Of a DNA stretch of 64,000 nt, positions 25,165 through 35,268 are shown piece by piece. The notes below the pieces were generated by a model. The model saw only the letters and a list, made by a program, of their open reading frames with translations, was not told the DNA's origin and searched no databases. This stretch comes from Acidobacteriota bacterium (lineage in GTDB: Bacteria > Acidobacteriota > Thermoanaerobaculia > Multivoradales > Multivoraceae), in the NCBI GenBank assembly GCA_028875725.1, contig JAPPCR010000006.1:813786-877785 (forward strand), written 5' to 3'. Numbering within the stretch: the first letter of the stretch is position 1; every line of letters starts with the position of its first letter. The translations under genes and the position numbers were made by a program.

Positions 25165-27642
25165 GTGACAGATCATCCGTGCTCCAACCTTCGCGTGATC
25201 GAGGTCGCCGGCTCGCCAGCCGGCGCCTATGCGGGACGGCTGTTGGCGGCATGCGGTGCGGAAGTGCTGCGGCTTGAACCGCCCGAAGGCGATCCGTGGC
25301 GTGAGGCTGGCGAGCGTTGGCAGGGCCTCGGAGCTGAGTATGCGTACCTGAATGTCGGCAAGCGGGCGGGGCGTCTGCGGCAGAGTACGGACGGCGGCCG
25401 AGGGCAGATCCTGGAGTTGATCGAGCGCGACGGCGCCGACATCGTGATCGAGAGCGCCGCGCCGGGGGCGCTCGAACCGCTGATCGATGAGGCCGATACG
25501 CCGCAGGCCGTGCTGCTGCGGATCTCACCGTTCGGCCTGGGTTCTGCGGCGCGCGAGGTCTGGGGCGAGGCGGGACCGCCGCGGTCGAACGGCTTCACGG
25601 ACGACGCCTGGTCCGGTCACCTCTACCTGAACGGTGCTCCGGACCGGGAGCCCATCGCGCGGCCGGGGCTCCACTCGTCCTGTCAGGCGGGCGCCCACGC
25701 GGTGATCGGCGGTCTGGCGGCACTGCTGGCCCGGCCCGCGATCGGCCGCGGCCAGACGATCGACGTCTCCCACGTCGAGGCGCTGGCCGCTCTGCACCAG
25801 TACACGACGGTGATGTGGACCCAGGCCGGGTACGTCCTCGGCCGGGTCGGCAACTCCCAGGGCGGGCCGTGGCATCCGGTCGGCGTTCATCGCTGTCAGG
25901 ACGGCTACGTTGCCCTCTCGATACCGAGTCGGGAGATGCTCGAGCCCTTCCTCGAGGCGGCGGGCCTGGCTCATGTCCTGGAGGACCCGCGCTTCGCCGA
26001 GGATGCCGACCGGGCTCAACACCGAGAGGAGTTCGACCGGGCGATCGATCCCTGGATGATGGCCCACACCGAGGCCGAGATCATCGAGCTGGGCGAGCGG
26101 GTCCGCGTGCCGATCGGTCCGGTGATCGACGCGCTGGAGGTGCTGGACGACCCGCACTTCCGGGCCCGCGGTTTCTTCGTGCCGATCGACGGCGACGGCG
26201 GGCCGCTCGTTCCGCGTGGGCCGTTTCTTCTGAACGGCACGTCGTCGTCGTCGGCCATCGATTCCTCGGTTGCGCGAACGGCGCCGGCGATGGACGGGGT
26301 TGCCGGTTGGCAGGCGCGGAGGACCGGCATGGCTCAAAGGTCGTCGCCTTCCGCGTTGACCGACGGGCCCCTCCATGGCCTCCGCGTGCTGGATCTCACC
26401 AGGGTCTGGGCGGGACCGTTGGCTATGCGAATGCTGGGCGATCTCGGCGCCGATGTGATCAAGGTCGAGGCCGCCTGGGCGCGTGGGCCGGCGACCCGGT
26501 CGGCAAGGATCGCCCGTCTCACGCACCTGTTCCCGGAGAACGATGCCGGGAAACGCTCGTACAACCGCAACGCCGCGTTCAACAAGATGAACCGGAACAA
26601 GCGGTCCGTGACCCTTGAGTTGAGCGAGCCGGAGGCCCGAGGCATCTTCGAGGCCCTGGTGGAGCGGGCGGACGTGGTCTGCGACAACTTCAGTCCCCGG
26701 GTGATGCCCAAGCTCGGCCTCGACTCGGATCGACTGCGGGAACTCAACCCGGGCGTCATCGCGGTCTCGATGCCCGGTTTTGGCAACTCGGGCCCCTACC
26801 GGGACCGGCTCGCGTTCGGTCCGCTGATCGAGTCAGCGATGGGACTCACGTCCGCGCTCGGCTACCGGGACGGCGGCCCCCACCGGTCGGGCATCGCCTG
26901 GCCGGATCCGATGACGGCTCTGCATACCGCCGTCGGGACCCTGGCCATGCTCTACGGCCGCTCGCAGTCGCCGGAGGGCCGGGGCGGCACGGTCGAAACT
27001 CCGATGGTGGAGGCGATGGCGACGATGTTCGGCGACCACATCCTGGCGGCACAGCTTCGTGGATCGGCAGAACCGCGTCGCGGCAATCGCCATCCCGTGC
27101 GGGCGCCTCAGGGCTGCTATCCGTGCCGGGGAAAGGACCGGTGGGTCGCGATAAGCGTGCGGGATGAACGGGAGTGGCGGACGTTTTGCGGCGTCGTCGG
27201 CTTGCCGGAGGTGTTCGCCTCCCAGTCACTGGCGGAGCGGCAGGCGGACGAGGACCGGATCGACGAGGTGCTCTCCGAGTGGACCCGCAGCTGGGATCGA
27301 GACGACCTGGTCGCCCTTTTGCTCCGCGCCGGCGTCACCGCGGCGCCGGTTGCCGACGCCCGCGACATGGCGGAGGACCCGTTTCTCGAAGCCCGCGGCT
27401 TCTGGGCCGAGGTCGATCACCCGGAAGTCGGCCGCCGCCGCTACCCCGGCCTGCCGATCCACCTGAGTGCGACGCCCGCGACGTACCGGCGCGGCGCTCC
27501 TTGCCTGGGCGAGCACAACCGAGAGGTTCTCGTCGAAGTCTTGGGATTTCCGGCGTCGCGGGTGGACGAGTTTGAGGGAGCCGGGCTGCTCACGGACAGG
27601 CCGCCCGAGGGCGCCACCGGACGGGGGATCAGGAAGGAGTAG
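25165..27642 (+). CDS. Tandem family III CoA-transferase (CaiB/BaiF, two fused domains)
   Basis: An 825-residue protein with two CaiB/BaiF domains (starts near LRVIEVAGSPAGAYAGRLL and LRVLDLTRVWAGPLAMRML), joined by a Ser/Ala-rich linker near residue 370-390. It has the same architecture as the 807-residue protein at 17367-19790 but is clearly diverged. The nucleophilic Asp aligns with Asp581 in domain 2 (WPDPMTALHT). In domain 1 the aligned residue is Ser (SSCQAGAHAV), so domain 1 is probably a structural partner of the interlocked fold. The start is GTG 25165. A VOC-family gene follows four bases after its stop, suggesting a shared pathway. Substrate unknown; DddD is the best-known relative with this arrangement. 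Confidence 0.88.
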   Translation: MTDHPCSNLRVIEVAGSPAGAYAGRLLAACGAEVLRLEPPEGDPWREAGERWQGLGAEYAYLNVGKRAGRLRQSTDGGRGQILELIERDGADIVIESAAPGALEPLIDEADTPQAVLLRISPFGLGSAAREVWGEAGPPRSNGFTDDAWSGHLYLNGAPDREPIARPGLHSSCQAGAHAVIGGLAALLARPAIGRGQTIDVSHVEALAALHQYTTVMWTQAGYVLGRVGNSQGGPWHPVGVHRCQDGYVALSIPSREMLEPFLEAAGLAHVLEDPRFAEDADRAQHREEFDRAIDPWMMAHTEAEIIELGERVRVPIGPVIDALEVLDDPHFRARGFFVPIDGDGGPLVPRGPFLLNGTSSSSAIDSSVARTAPAMDGVAGWQARRTGMAQRSSPSALTDGPLHGLRVLDLTRVWAGPLAMRMLGDLGADVIKVEAAWARGPATRSARIARLTHLFPENDAGKRSYNRNAAFNKMNRNKRSVTLELSEPEARGIFEALVERADVVCDNFSPRVMPKLGLDSDRLRELNPGVIAVSMPGFGNSGPYRDRLAFGPLIESAMGLTSALGYRDGGPHRSGIAWPDPMTALHTAVGTLAMLYGRSQSPEGRGGTVETPMVEAMATMFGDHILAAQLRGSAEPRRGNRHPVRAPQGCYPCRGKDRWVAISVRDEREWRTFCGVVGLPEVFASQSLAERQADEDRIDEVLSEWTRSWDRDDLVALLLRAGVTAAPVADARDMAEDPFLEARGFWAEVDHPEVGRRRYPGLPIHLSATPATYRRGAPCLGEHNREVLVEVLGFPASRVDEFEGAGLLTDRPPEGATGRGIRKE

Positions 27643-27646
27643 GAGC

Positions 27647-28099
27647 ATGGGAGAAGCGCCCGCGGGCACGACGCCCACGACGCGACCGCGACAACTCGAC
27701 CACATTCTTGAGGCCTCCCTCTATGTGAGCGATCTCCAAGTGGCGGAGGTCTTCTACACCGAGGTGCTGGGACTGACCTTTCACTCGAAACTCGAAGGGA
27801 GGCACGTGTTCTTCCGCTGCGGTGAGCAGATGGTCCTGCTCTTCAACCCGGTAGCGACGGCCGACCCCGATCTGACGCCACGGGGCCTCGGATTGCATGG
27901 CGCTCACGGCCCGGGTCACCTGGCGTTCGGTGTGACCGAGGACGAGATCGACGTCTGGCGCGCGCATCTGGAGTGCCACGGCGTCGAGATCGAGCAGGAG
28001 ATCGACTGGGGCGGCCGCAGGGGCCGATCGATCTACTTTCGCGACCCGGACGGAAACAGCCTGGAGTTCGCGACGTCTGCGTTGTGGGGCTTGGCCTAG
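27647..28099 (+). CDS. VOC family (glyoxalase/dioxygenase-fold) protein
   Basis: A 150-residue vicinal-oxygen-chelate protein with two beta-alpha-beta-beta-beta units: ILEASLYVSDLQVAEVFYTE in the first half and GHLAFGVTEDEID to IYFRDPDGNSLEFA in the second. Candidate metal ligands are His in LDHILEA, His in GHLAFG and Glu in NSLEFA. ATG 27647 has AGGAG directly upstream; the frame is open for 60 more codons but those overlap the CoA-transferase. It could be a glyoxalase, epimerase or ring-cleavage type enzyme. Being downstream of a CoA-transferase, a methylmalonyl-CoA epimerase-like role is conceivable but not shown. Its stop overlaps the convergent gene's stop by four bases. Confidence 0.87.
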   Translation: MGEAPAGTTPTTRPRQLDHILEASLYVSDLQVAEVFYTEVLGLTFHSKLEGRHVFFRCGEQMVLLFNPVATADPDLTPRGLGLHGAHGPGHLAFGVTEDEIDVWRAHLECHGVEIEQEIDWGGRRGRSIYFRDPDGNSLEFATSALWGLA

Positions 28100-29166
28100 C
28101 CGCCGGTCTGCGCTGCGACTTCCCTCTCTTCAAGGCGCGCGCCGCGCAGGGTATTCCCCAGGGAGTAGTTCCCCTCGTGACAGGCGTACTCGTAGAGCTT
28201 GCCGTCGGTCGCCGGCCAGGTGTACTCGGCGGTGTAGGGCGCTTCCCAGTCGCCGTTCTCGACGGTGAACCGGTAGAGGAGGGTGTTCGTGTCCTGGAAG
28301 GAGAACTGTTCGACCACGCGCTGATCGGCGGGAGGCGAGGGATCGCCGTAGAGGGCGAAGGTCACCCAGTTCTCTTCCTGGAAGTTCGTCGTCTCGACGA
28401 CGAGCGTGTCGCCTTCCCACCAGGCCACGGAGTCACCGGCCCGCGAGCGGTAGCCGGGGGGCGCGTGGCGGGCCGCCTCGCGGGACGGGTTGATCGGGAT
28501 GATCCTCGCGTAGTGCATCCACTCGATCAGGATCATCAGGTGGGTGTCGGTCTGCACGACCGTCTTCAGGTTGTTGTAGAACTTCGGGTAGATCGGGATC
28601 GTTCCCTCGAGCGAGAAGATGCAGCGGTCGGCGATCGACAGCGACTCGGGGTCGTCGTAGGGGCCGACCTCGCGGTCGCGCCACCACGCCTTACCCTGGT
28701 TCTGCAGGAAGAACCCGTAGACGCCTTCCCGGCGCGCCTTGCCGCGTTCCGTCAGCGGCGGGAAGCGGCCGTTCGGCGGATCGACGATCAGCGACGTGCG
28801 GTACCTGCCGCCGACCTTGACCGCCGACGTGCCGCGGTCCATGTAGAAGTAGTTGTAGCCGCCGACACTGGCCCCCGCCGCGGGCGCGTCGCGGTCCGGG
28901 TCGCTGGCCCGGGCGGTGAGATCGACCCTCGCCGCTTCCTGTGAACGGATCCGCTCCGCCTCTTCCTCGGTCAGGTGGAGGCGTTCACCGAGTTCGGGGC
29001 TCCGCTCGATCGGCGTCAGGGTGCTGATGTCGTAGTTGCCGGAGAAATCGGGCTTGCCGCTCGACGTCCTGGGAATCTCGTCCGCCACCGCGGCGGTCGC
29101 GGCCACGGCGACCAGGAACGCAGAGGAGAGGACGCCGGCGCGGTCTCGGTCGCCTGGCAAGCTCAC
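28096..29166 (-). CDS. Secreted hypothetical protein, GKPDFSGNYD family (copy 1)
   Basis: A 356-residue exported protein of unknown function. It has an N-terminal signal (LSSAFLVAVAATAAVA), then SGKPDFSGNYDIS, then DPPNGRFPPLTERGKARR, a core with LIEWMHYARIIPI and WWEGDTLVVETTNF, and ends with YEYACHEGNYSLGNTLRGAR. Proteins with this GKPDxSGxY start are very abundant in Acidobacteriota and similar soil/marine bacteria and are uncharacterised. The start is a GTG at 29166 overlapping the upstream paralogue's stop by four bases (GTGA); the longer open frame upstream is an artefact antiparallel to that gene. Identity to the upstream copy is roughly two thirds by eye. Confidence 0.82.
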   Translation of the reverse strand: MSLPGDRDRAGVLSSAFLVAVAATAAVADEIPRTSSGKPDFSGNYDISTLTPIERSPELGERLHLTEEEAERIRSQEAARVDLTARASDPDRDAPAAGASVGGYNYFYMDRGTSAVKVGGRYRTSLIVDPPNGRFPPLTERGKARREGVYGFFLQNQGKAWWRDREVGPYDDPESLSIADRCIFSLEGTIPIYPKFYNNLKTVVQTDTHLMILIEWMHYARIIPINPSREAARHAPPGYRSRAGDSVAWWEGDTLVVETTNFQEENWVTFALYGDPSPPADQRVVEQFSFQDTNTLLYRFTVENGDWEAPYTAEYTWPATDGKLYEYACHEGNYSLGNTLRGARLEEREVAAQTGG

Positions 29167-30230
29167 GGCCCGCCGCTCGCCTCGGCCGCCATCTGCCTCT
29201 CCTCGAAACGCGCCCCCCGCAGGGTGTTTCCGGTCGCGTAGTTGCCCTCGTGACAGGCGAATTCGTAGAGCTTGTCGTCCGTGGCCGGCCAGGTGTACTC
29301 GCCGCTGTAGGGCGTTTCCCAGTCTCCGCTTTCGAGCGTGAACTGGTAGAGCAGAGTGTCCGGGTCCTGGAACGAGAAGCGCTCGATCACGCGCTGGTCG
29401 GCGGGCGGCGACGGCTCGCGGAACAGGGTCGTCGCGATCCACTTCTCTTCCAGGAAGTTGGTCGTGTCGATGACGAGCGTGTCGCCTTCCCACCAGGCCA
29501 CCGAGTCGCCGGCGCGTGAGCGGATCGTCTCCGGGAGGTGCATCGCCGCCTCCCGGGACGGGCTGATCGGGATGATCCGCGCGTAGTGCATCCACTCGAT
29601 CAGGATCAGAAGGTGGGTGTCGGTCTGCACGATCGTCTTGATGTTGTTGTAGCTCTTCGAGTAGATCGGGATCGTCGCTTCGAGCGAGAAGACGCAGCGA
29701 TCGGCGATCGAGAGCGACTCGGGATCGTCGTAGGGGCCGACTTCGCGGTCGCGCCACCAGGCCGGACCGGTGTTCCTCTTGGAGAAGCCGTAGAGACCTT
29801 CCCGTCGCGCCTTGCCGCGCTCGGTCAACGGCGGGAAGCGGCCGTTCGGCGGGTCGGTGAGCACCGACGTGCGGTACTTGCCGTCCACCTTGACCGCCGA
29901 CGTCCCCCGGTCCATGAAGAAGTAGTTGTAGGCGCCGATGTTGCCGCCGGCCGCCGGGGCTTCGCGGTTCGGGTCGCTGGCCCGCGACCTCGTTTCGATG
30001 TTCTGGGCCTCCCGGCGCCGGATCTCGTCGGCTTCGGCCTCGGTCAGGGTCAGGCGCTCTCCTAGTTCGGGATTGCGCTCGATCGGCGTCAGGTGGGAGA
30101 TGTCGTAGTTGCCGGAGAAGTCCGGCTTGCCGTTCGGCGTCCTGGGAGCGTCGTCTGCTCCTCCGGCTCCGCCTGCACCGACGGCCAGAGTGAGAACGAA
30201 GGCAATGCGAGTTCTTCCCGTGATGCTCAT
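29163..30230 (-). CDS. Secreted hypothetical protein, GKPDFSGNYD family (copy 2)
   Basis: A 355-residue paralogue of the downstream gene with the same plan: signal peptide (IAFVLTLAVGAGGAGGA), NGKPDFSGNYDISHLTP, DPPNGRFPPLTERGKARR, WWEGDTLVIDTTNF and FACHEGNYATGNTLRGAR. ATG 30230 is supported by GGGAGGGG a few bases upstream. The two genes overlap by four bases and clearly arose by tandem duplication. Role unknown. The conserved CHEGNY motif near the C-terminus and repeated Trp/Tyr positions suggest a beta-rich periplasmic binding or enzymatic fold, which is inference only. Confidence 0.83.
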   Translation of the reverse strand: MSITGRTRIAFVLTLAVGAGGAGGADDAPRTPNGKPDFSGNYDISHLTPIERNPELGERLTLTEAEADEIRRREAQNIETRSRASDPNREAPAAGGNIGAYNYFFMDRGTSAVKVDGKYRTSVLTDPPNGRFPPLTERGKARREGLYGFSKRNTGPAWWRDREVGPYDDPESLSIADRCVFSLEATIPIYSKSYNNIKTIVQTDTHLLILIEWMHYARIIPISPSREAAMHLPETIRSRAGDSVAWWEGDTLVIDTTNFLEEKWIATTLFREPSPPADQRVIERFSFQDPDTLLYQFTLESGDWETPYSGEYTWPATDDKLYEFACHEGNYATGNTLRGARFEERQMAAEASGGP

Positions 30231-30285
30231 GCGAGCCCCTCCCGGCCGACTTCGTTCGATGTGCCGGCCATAGTAGATCGGCCTC

Positions 30286-32151
30286 CTAGCCGCCCGGGAC
30301 GTACCAGATCGGCGACGACCAGGCGCGTTCCTGGATCGTCGCCGGCATGTCGGGATTCGGCTCCGCGCCGGCGCGGAGCGCGTCCCAGGTCGACCAGCGG
30401 CAGGTCGGGTTCTCCAGAACACGCACGTAGTAGACGGCGTGCCTCGCGGCGTCGAAGTCCGGGTCGGTCCACAGGGCCGAGAGTTCGGCGGCGCCGAGGT
30501 CCCGGGAGTGGCTGCAGTCGGACAGATCGACGCTGGCGCCGTTGTCGGGGCAGCGGAGGGGATCACCCGAGGGCATGCCGCCGTCGGCACAGGCGATATC
30601 GACGACCGATTCGCGCGCCTCGCCGTCCTCGACCCAGCCCTTGACCATCTGGAGGCGCTGAAGCGGTGCGCTGTCCGCGTCGCGGGCGGCCCAGACGAGG
30701 AAGCGCGGACTGCTGCCCTCGTCCGCCACCAGATCGCCGCCCATCGGCACGCCGCCCTCGTAGGCGGCGGCGATCATCTCCGGATCGGAGGTCAGGTCGT
30801 CCGGGTAGTGGTAGCCGCCGAAGAACCGAACTCGCATTCTGGGGCCGCTGGTCCCGAACGTCTCCTTGCGGCGGAAGGCGTCGTAGATCGCGTCGCGGGT
30901 GTTCTCCTCGGCCCAGACACCGGCGAGTCCCGAACCGCCCCAGAACTTGAAGCTGTTCTGGATGTACTTCTCGCCGTCCTCGGTCGGCTCGTCGAGCGGT
31001 ACCGCGCCGCGATTCTGGCCGGTGCCGTCGCCGACGCCGACCTTGCCGTGGAAGTTGTCCTCCTCCGGCGTACCGCCCGAGTTGTGCGTGTCGGTCGCGC
31101 CGATCATGCCGAAGCGGAACGGGTTGAAGCCCTGGGTCTCCTGCAGCACGAGACCGTTCACGTAGGCCTCGCGGGCGTAGCTGCCCTTCGGTTCGCTGTA
31201 GAGCGTGGTGGCGATCCGGTAGGGGAAGATCTCGAACTCGGCCCATTCGTCGTTCGGCGACAGCAGGGGGTGGGTCTCCGAAGTGCCCTTGACCTGCGTC
31301 ACCTCGACCAGGGGTTCGTTGCGCATGCGCAGGTCGGCGTAGGCGGCGTCCAGCGGGTCGCCGCCCACCGTCTCCAGCTTGAACATGTTGCCGTTGCTGC
31401 CGTTCGAGTTGTGCGGAATGGCGAGGCCCTCGATGCCCGCGTCGCGCAGACCGTCGAGCCAGCGCCAGAGGTCCTCGGGGTTTCGCGAATCGGTCGAGGC
31501 GAACGGCTTGGGCGGCGCCTCGCTACCCCTGAAGATGACGTTGCGGTGCAGGTTGCCGCGGTCATCCGACGAGGTCGTGTACTCGTAGGCGATGAAGGTC
31601 GTGAAGTTGCCCGGATCGTTGTGAGCCTCCGCGGCATCGATGATCGCCTGCCACGAAGTGCGAGCAGCGTTGTCCACCGCGTCCGCGGGCAGCTCGGCGA
31701 ACTCGCCGCTGCGCAGCCCCTGGATGGCGCGGGCGAAGCCGCCGCCGCCGCGGAGATCGGCTCCGAGGGTCGTGTCGTAGAGGACGCTCCCGGCGTTGTC
31801 CATGTCCGGCATGACGCCCAGATACATGCCATGGTCGGTCACGGCCTGGAAGTCGAACGCCCCGCTCTGGAGCTGAAGCTGGTGGCCGCTCGGGTGCTCG
31901 ATCGCCTCGCCCTTGGCAAAGCGGTAGGCGTCGTCCGGACTCGTCCGGGTCTGGAACAGGTAGGCGTCGAACGAGTACCGCGTGTGGACGTGCAGGTCGC
32001 CGAAGTAGGCGTCCCGGAGCGGGTTCGGCGCGTCGGCCGCGCCGGTCGCCGTGGCGTCGCCGCCGGCGTCTTCGCCGCCGCCGGCGGTGCAGCCGAGCAG
32101 CGCGAGCGAGAGGATGGCAATGGCCGCGAGGATCGGGCTAATCTGACGCAT
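30286..32151 (-). CDS. DUF3604 lipoprotein (PHP-like metal-dependent hydrolase fold)
   Basis: A 621-residue DUF3604 protein. The lipobox LLGC sits at residues 18-21, followed by a Gly/Ala-rich linker, so it is a predicted lipoprotein. PHP-type metal motifs are visible: GDLHVHTRYSFDAY near residue 50, AVTDHGMYLG, FIAYEYT, AIPHNSNGSNG and GATDTHNSGG. The family is uncharacterised but the His/Asp pattern suggests a metal-dependent phosphoesterase or hydrolase. ATG 32151 has AAAGGAGAT upstream. Cys residues in the C-terminal third (CADGG, RCPDNG, LSDCSHS, NPTCRW) may form disulfides, consistent with a location outside the cytoplasm. Confidence 0.9.
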   Translation of the reverse strand: MRQISPILAAIAILSLALLGCTAGGGEDAGGDATATGAADAPNPLRDAYFGDLHVHTRYSFDAYLFQTRTSPDDAYRFAKGEAIEHPSGHQLQLQSGAFDFQAVTDHGMYLGVMPDMDNAGSVLYDTTLGADLRGGGGFARAIQGLRSGEFAELPADAVDNAARTSWQAIIDAAEAHNDPGNFTTFIAYEYTTSSDDRGNLHRNVIFRGSEAPPKPFASTDSRNPEDLWRWLDGLRDAGIEGLAIPHNSNGSNGNMFKLETVGGDPLDAAYADLRMRNEPLVEVTQVKGTSETHPLLSPNDEWAEFEIFPYRIATTLYSEPKGSYAREAYVNGLVLQETQGFNPFRFGMIGATDTHNSGGTPEEDNFHGKVGVGDGTGQNRGAVPLDEPTEDGEKYIQNSFKFWGGSGLAGVWAEENTRDAIYDAFRRKETFGTSGPRMRVRFFGGYHYPDDLTSDPEMIAAAYEGGVPMGGDLVADEGSSPRFLVWAARDADSAPLQRLQMVKGWVEDGEARESVVDIACADGGMPSGDPLRCPDNGASVDLSDCSHSRDLGAAELSALWTDPDFDAARHAVYYVRVLENPTCRWSTWDALRAGAEPNPDMPATIQERAWSSPIWYVPGG

Positions 32152-32253
32152 GACGATCTCCTTTGATGGGGATTGCGCGTAGATTAGCGCGGATGACCAG
32201 CAAGCTTCCGATATCGAGCGTCGTCATGGCCGTGGCGCTGGGCCACTGAGGCG

Positions 32254-35229
32254 TCAGGGGGAGGTCGCGAGCGGCAGTTCCACCGCGGCGCCGCGGAGCA
32301 TGATGGCGAACACGCGGTGCCGCTCGCCGAAGGTCTCGGCCTCGGGTACGCCGGCGACTGTGCCGCGAAAACCGGTTCGGAGCAGGCGGGGGTCGTCGTG
32401 GCGGTCCACGACGTCTGGCCGGTCTCTGTTGATGCCCAGGTTGGCGAGAAACTCGCCGTCGCGGTAGATGACGATCTGGCGTGGGCGCTCGTGGCGCTCC
32501 AGGTCCGCGGCCCAGCCCTCCATCACGGTGCGTTGTCCTTCCTTCGCCACGACGTCGATGGCGCCCTCGAAGCCGTTCCCGGTCGACTGAACGGGAAGTT
32601 GGCGACCATCGGTGATGGGCAGGATTTCCGCTCCGCCTCGTTCCTGCTCCAGCGGCCGGTAGGAGAACCGGAGGCGCGTTGCGACACCCCGGTGTGAAAG
32701 GGCGTAGGCGACCAGGCCCTCGCGGCGGACGGTGTCGCGTATCTCGTCACGCGAGCGAGCGCGCCGGTCAGGCACGGCCTCGCCCATCTCGGACAGGAGG
32801 AAGCCGCTGTGCAGGTGTTCCGTGCCGAAGCGTTCGACCACGTCCGGTCTCTCGAGACTCGTGGCGGCGCTACCGAACTGCCGGCCTCCCAGGAACGCGA
32901 CGATCTCGCCGATGCTGCCGGGCTCTTCGATGTCGATTGCCCACCCCTGGATGCCGTCTCTCAGCTCGTACCCGCCATCCAGAAAGCCGATCAGGCCATC
33001 CGGTTGCTGCGGTTCGAGGGGGATCCGCTCGGAGTCGACATCCAGGGCGCTTCGGGATCGGCGCATGATGCCGTCGATCCGGCCGCCGTCGCCAACCGAC
33101 AGGTCGTACACGGAGAGGGGCGGCCGACCGACATGCTCGAGTTCCAGCGGCTGTCCGGGCTCTGATACGAGGAATACGTCAACCTGGTTCAGCCCGGGGC
33201 GGAACAGGCTCTCGGGCACGGTTGCCGCGATCCGACTCCTTCCGTCGGCGGTTCGGTGGGGCCTCAGCGTGGCCGCCAGCGTGCCGTTGAGAGCCACGGC
33301 CACGGTGCGATCGGACACGGGCGGGCGATTCTCGAAGACTCCTTCCACCAGGGCGGGCAGGACAGCCTGGTCGGTTGCGACATGATCCCAGACGAAGGCC
33401 GCTTCGAGCCGGATGCTGGTTTCGCCGGGGCGATGAGCCAGATCCGCAACCCGGCGGCCGTGAAGTTCGGGTCTTTCGCCGATGGCCGCCGGGTCGTTCG
33501 AGTCGCCGAGCAGTTCGGCCTGCAAGGCGACCTGACGGCGGCGCCAGGATTCGCGGTCAGGCGGAACGCCGATCGCGCCGGTGTACTTGCCGACCACGAG
33601 CGGGCCGTCCCGGTCGCGCTCGTCCGGCGCGGCGCTCCCGGCGTCCGCGCCGGCCAGTCCAAGGATCAACGGCGTGAGGTCGGCGAGCGACAGAAGCCCG
33701 TGGTCGATAGCCGCCTCTTGCTGGAAGGGCGCCTTGACGAGGAGCGGCACCGCCGCCAGATCGAGCGGCTGCCCGCCGGACGGATCATCGGGCTCCAGCA
33801 GGCGACGGGACAGGCCCGGGCGGAACGCGACGCCGTGATCCGCGGTGACGACGACCAGGCTCTCGTCGAACAGGCCGACGGACTCGAGCCGGTCGATCAA
33901 CTCGCCGATCAGGCGGTCGACGAACCCGACCTGCAACAGGTAGCGTTTTTGATGGTGCCGAACCGGCCAGGTCTCGGTCGTCCAGAGTTCGCGTTCGAGG
34001 CCGTGCATGCTTCCCCGGGGCGCGTAGTAGCGGCGGCCTGAGGGCAGGTACTCCCATGGCACGTGCGGCAGCATGGAGTGGAGGAAGTAGAAGCCGGGCC
34101 GGTCACGCGTTGGACCGATGGCGTCGATGAAACGCCGGAACTCGGCTGCCCGGTCGGTGGTTCGCAGATGGAACAGCGCCCGCGGCACTGGTTCGTCAGT
34201 TGGCGGCGGCGCGGCCGCCCGGGGACCGTCCTGGCCGAAGCCGCTCCAGGTCTGGGTCACGGGCGGCAGCCCGCTCGTCCATGCTGGCGGCAGGGTCAGG
34301 TTGAGCCAGACGACGGCGAGGTCGGAAACGAGCAGGCCGAAGCGCTCGCGAAACGCCGGTCGCGGCACCGCCAGCCGGTTGAAGTCGGTGGGGCAGAGCG
34401 AGCTGATCGGCTCCAGTGCGTACAACTCGTGGCTGGGGGCCAGCAGCGTGAACAGGTTGACGGGGTACTCGGAGGCGGTTGGCAACCGTCCCTGTTCCGC
34501 CTGCAGCCCGGAGAGCATCGCGGGCACCGCGAGTTCGGAGACGTCGGAGACCGCCGTCGCGTTCGCGTACCACGTTGCTGTGGCGGCTAGTCGGGCCAGG
34601 TTGGGGAGGCGCTCGCCGTCGATGTTGCCCGTCGCGTCCAGGATGGAGGTCAGCGACCACTCGTCGAGGACCACGAACACGATCGGCGCCCGGGCGCCGG
34701 TGTCCGTCTGGTCGACATCGACCGAGCGCACGGGGCGCGCCGCGCTCCGGCGGATGTCGCCGTCCAGAAGCAGGAGTGCAGGGACGAGGACGGTCGCCAC
34801 GGACAGGAGCAGGGCGAAGGCGCGCGCGCCGCGAAAGCTCACGTAGGCCCAGCCGGCGGCTATGCCTGCGATCACGGCGAAGGCGATGGCAGGCACCACC
34901 GGTAGGCCGCGGAGCGCCTGCAGTGCAATGACGCCGATCAGCAGACCGGCAGCCGCGGCGAGTGCTTTGGGTGTCCAGGCGGGACGGAAGATGCGAACGG
35001 TTGCTGCCGGCAACCAGAGCGCCAGAGCCGGAACGACTGCCAGCAGGATCGCCAGCGCCGCGACATCTCCTATGGAAAGTCCCCGGATGGCGAAGAACTC
35101 GGGCGTGCGACGGAGCAGGTCGTAGATCGGTTGAGCGAAGGCGAGGCTCGAGAGCCCCGCGGTCGTGGCAAGACCTGTTGCGAGAGGCCGCTGCGGGTCA
35201 ACCCGGTCTGGCCGCTGGCGCTCGGACAT
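32254..35229 (-). CDS. Membrane-anchored sulfatase/phosphoesterase-fold protein with duplicated C-terminal module
   Basis: A 991-residue protein. Four to five hydrophobic segments occupy about residues 15-155 (for example [15 protein letters not shown] and [18 protein letters not shown]). A domain of the alkaline phosphatase/sulfatase superfamily follows: [37 protein letters not shown] and [12 protein letters not shown] supply the expected metal-site Asp/His residues. The C-terminal third holds two copies of a ~55-residue GWAxDxE module, around Trp763 and Trp906, each ending in RPDVV and a GF dipeptide. It may transfer or hydrolyse a phosphoryl or sulfate group on envelope glycans. Divergent from ispG; the opposite-strand frame of ispG runs into its first ~100 bases but ispG very likely starts later. 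Confidence 0.8.
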   Translation of the reverse strand: MSERQRPDRVDPQRPLATGLATTAGLSSLAFAQPIYDLLRRTPEFFAIRGLSIGDVAALAILLAVVPALALWLPAATVRIFRPAWTPKALAAAAGLLIGVIALQALRGLPVVPAIAFAVIAGIAAGWAYVSFRGARAFALLLSVATVLVPALLLLDGDIRRSAARPVRSVDVDQTDTGARAPIVFVVLDEWSLTSILDATGNIDGERLPNLARLAATATWYANATAVSDVSELAVPAMLSGLQAEQGRLPTASEYPVNLFTLLAPSHELYALEPISSLCPTDFNRLAVPRPAFRERFGLLVSDLAVVWLNLTLPPAWTSGLPPVTQTWSGFGQDGPRAAAPPPTDEPVPRALFHLRTTDRAAEFRRFIDAIGPTRDRPGFYFLHSMLPHVPWEYLPSGRRYYAPRGSMHGLERELWTTETWPVRHHQKRYLLQVGFVDRLIGELIDRLESVGLFDESLVVVTADHGVAFRPGLSRRLLEPDDPSGGQPLDLAAVPLLVKAPFQQEAAIDHGLLSLADLTPLILGLAGADAGSAAPDERDRDGPLVVGKYTGAIGVPPDRESWRRRQVALQAELLGDSNDPAAIGERPELHGRRVADLAHRPGETSIRLEAAFVWDHVATDQAVLPALVEGVFENRPPVSDRTVAVALNGTLAATLRPHRTADGRSRIAATVPESLFRPGLNQVDVFLVSEPGQPLELEHVGRPPLSVYDLSVGDGGRIDGIMRRSRSALDVDSERIPLEPQQPDGLIGFLDGGYELRDGIQGWAIDIEEPGSIGEIVAFLGGRQFGSAATSLERPDVVERFGTEHLHSGFLLSEMGEAVPDRRARSRDEIRDTVRREGLVAYALSHRGVATRLRFSYRPLEQERGGAEILPITDGRQLPVQSTGNGFEGAIDVVAKEGQRTVMEGWAADLERHERPRQIVIYRDGEFLANLGINRDRPDVVDRHDDPRLLRTGFRGTVAGVPEAETFGERHRVFAIMLRGAAVELPLATSP

Positions 35230-35268
35230 GGGCAGTCATGCTACTTGGGTGCTGTAGCCTGCCGCTCA

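Noticed and set aside
17367-27642. Glu instead of Asp in the VDVSMQD-like segment of three of the four CaiB domains, first read as active-site loss
   Set aside because: Counting along formyl-CoA transferase shows that the nucleophile Asp169 lies earlier (GAALGD), so this position is not catalytic.
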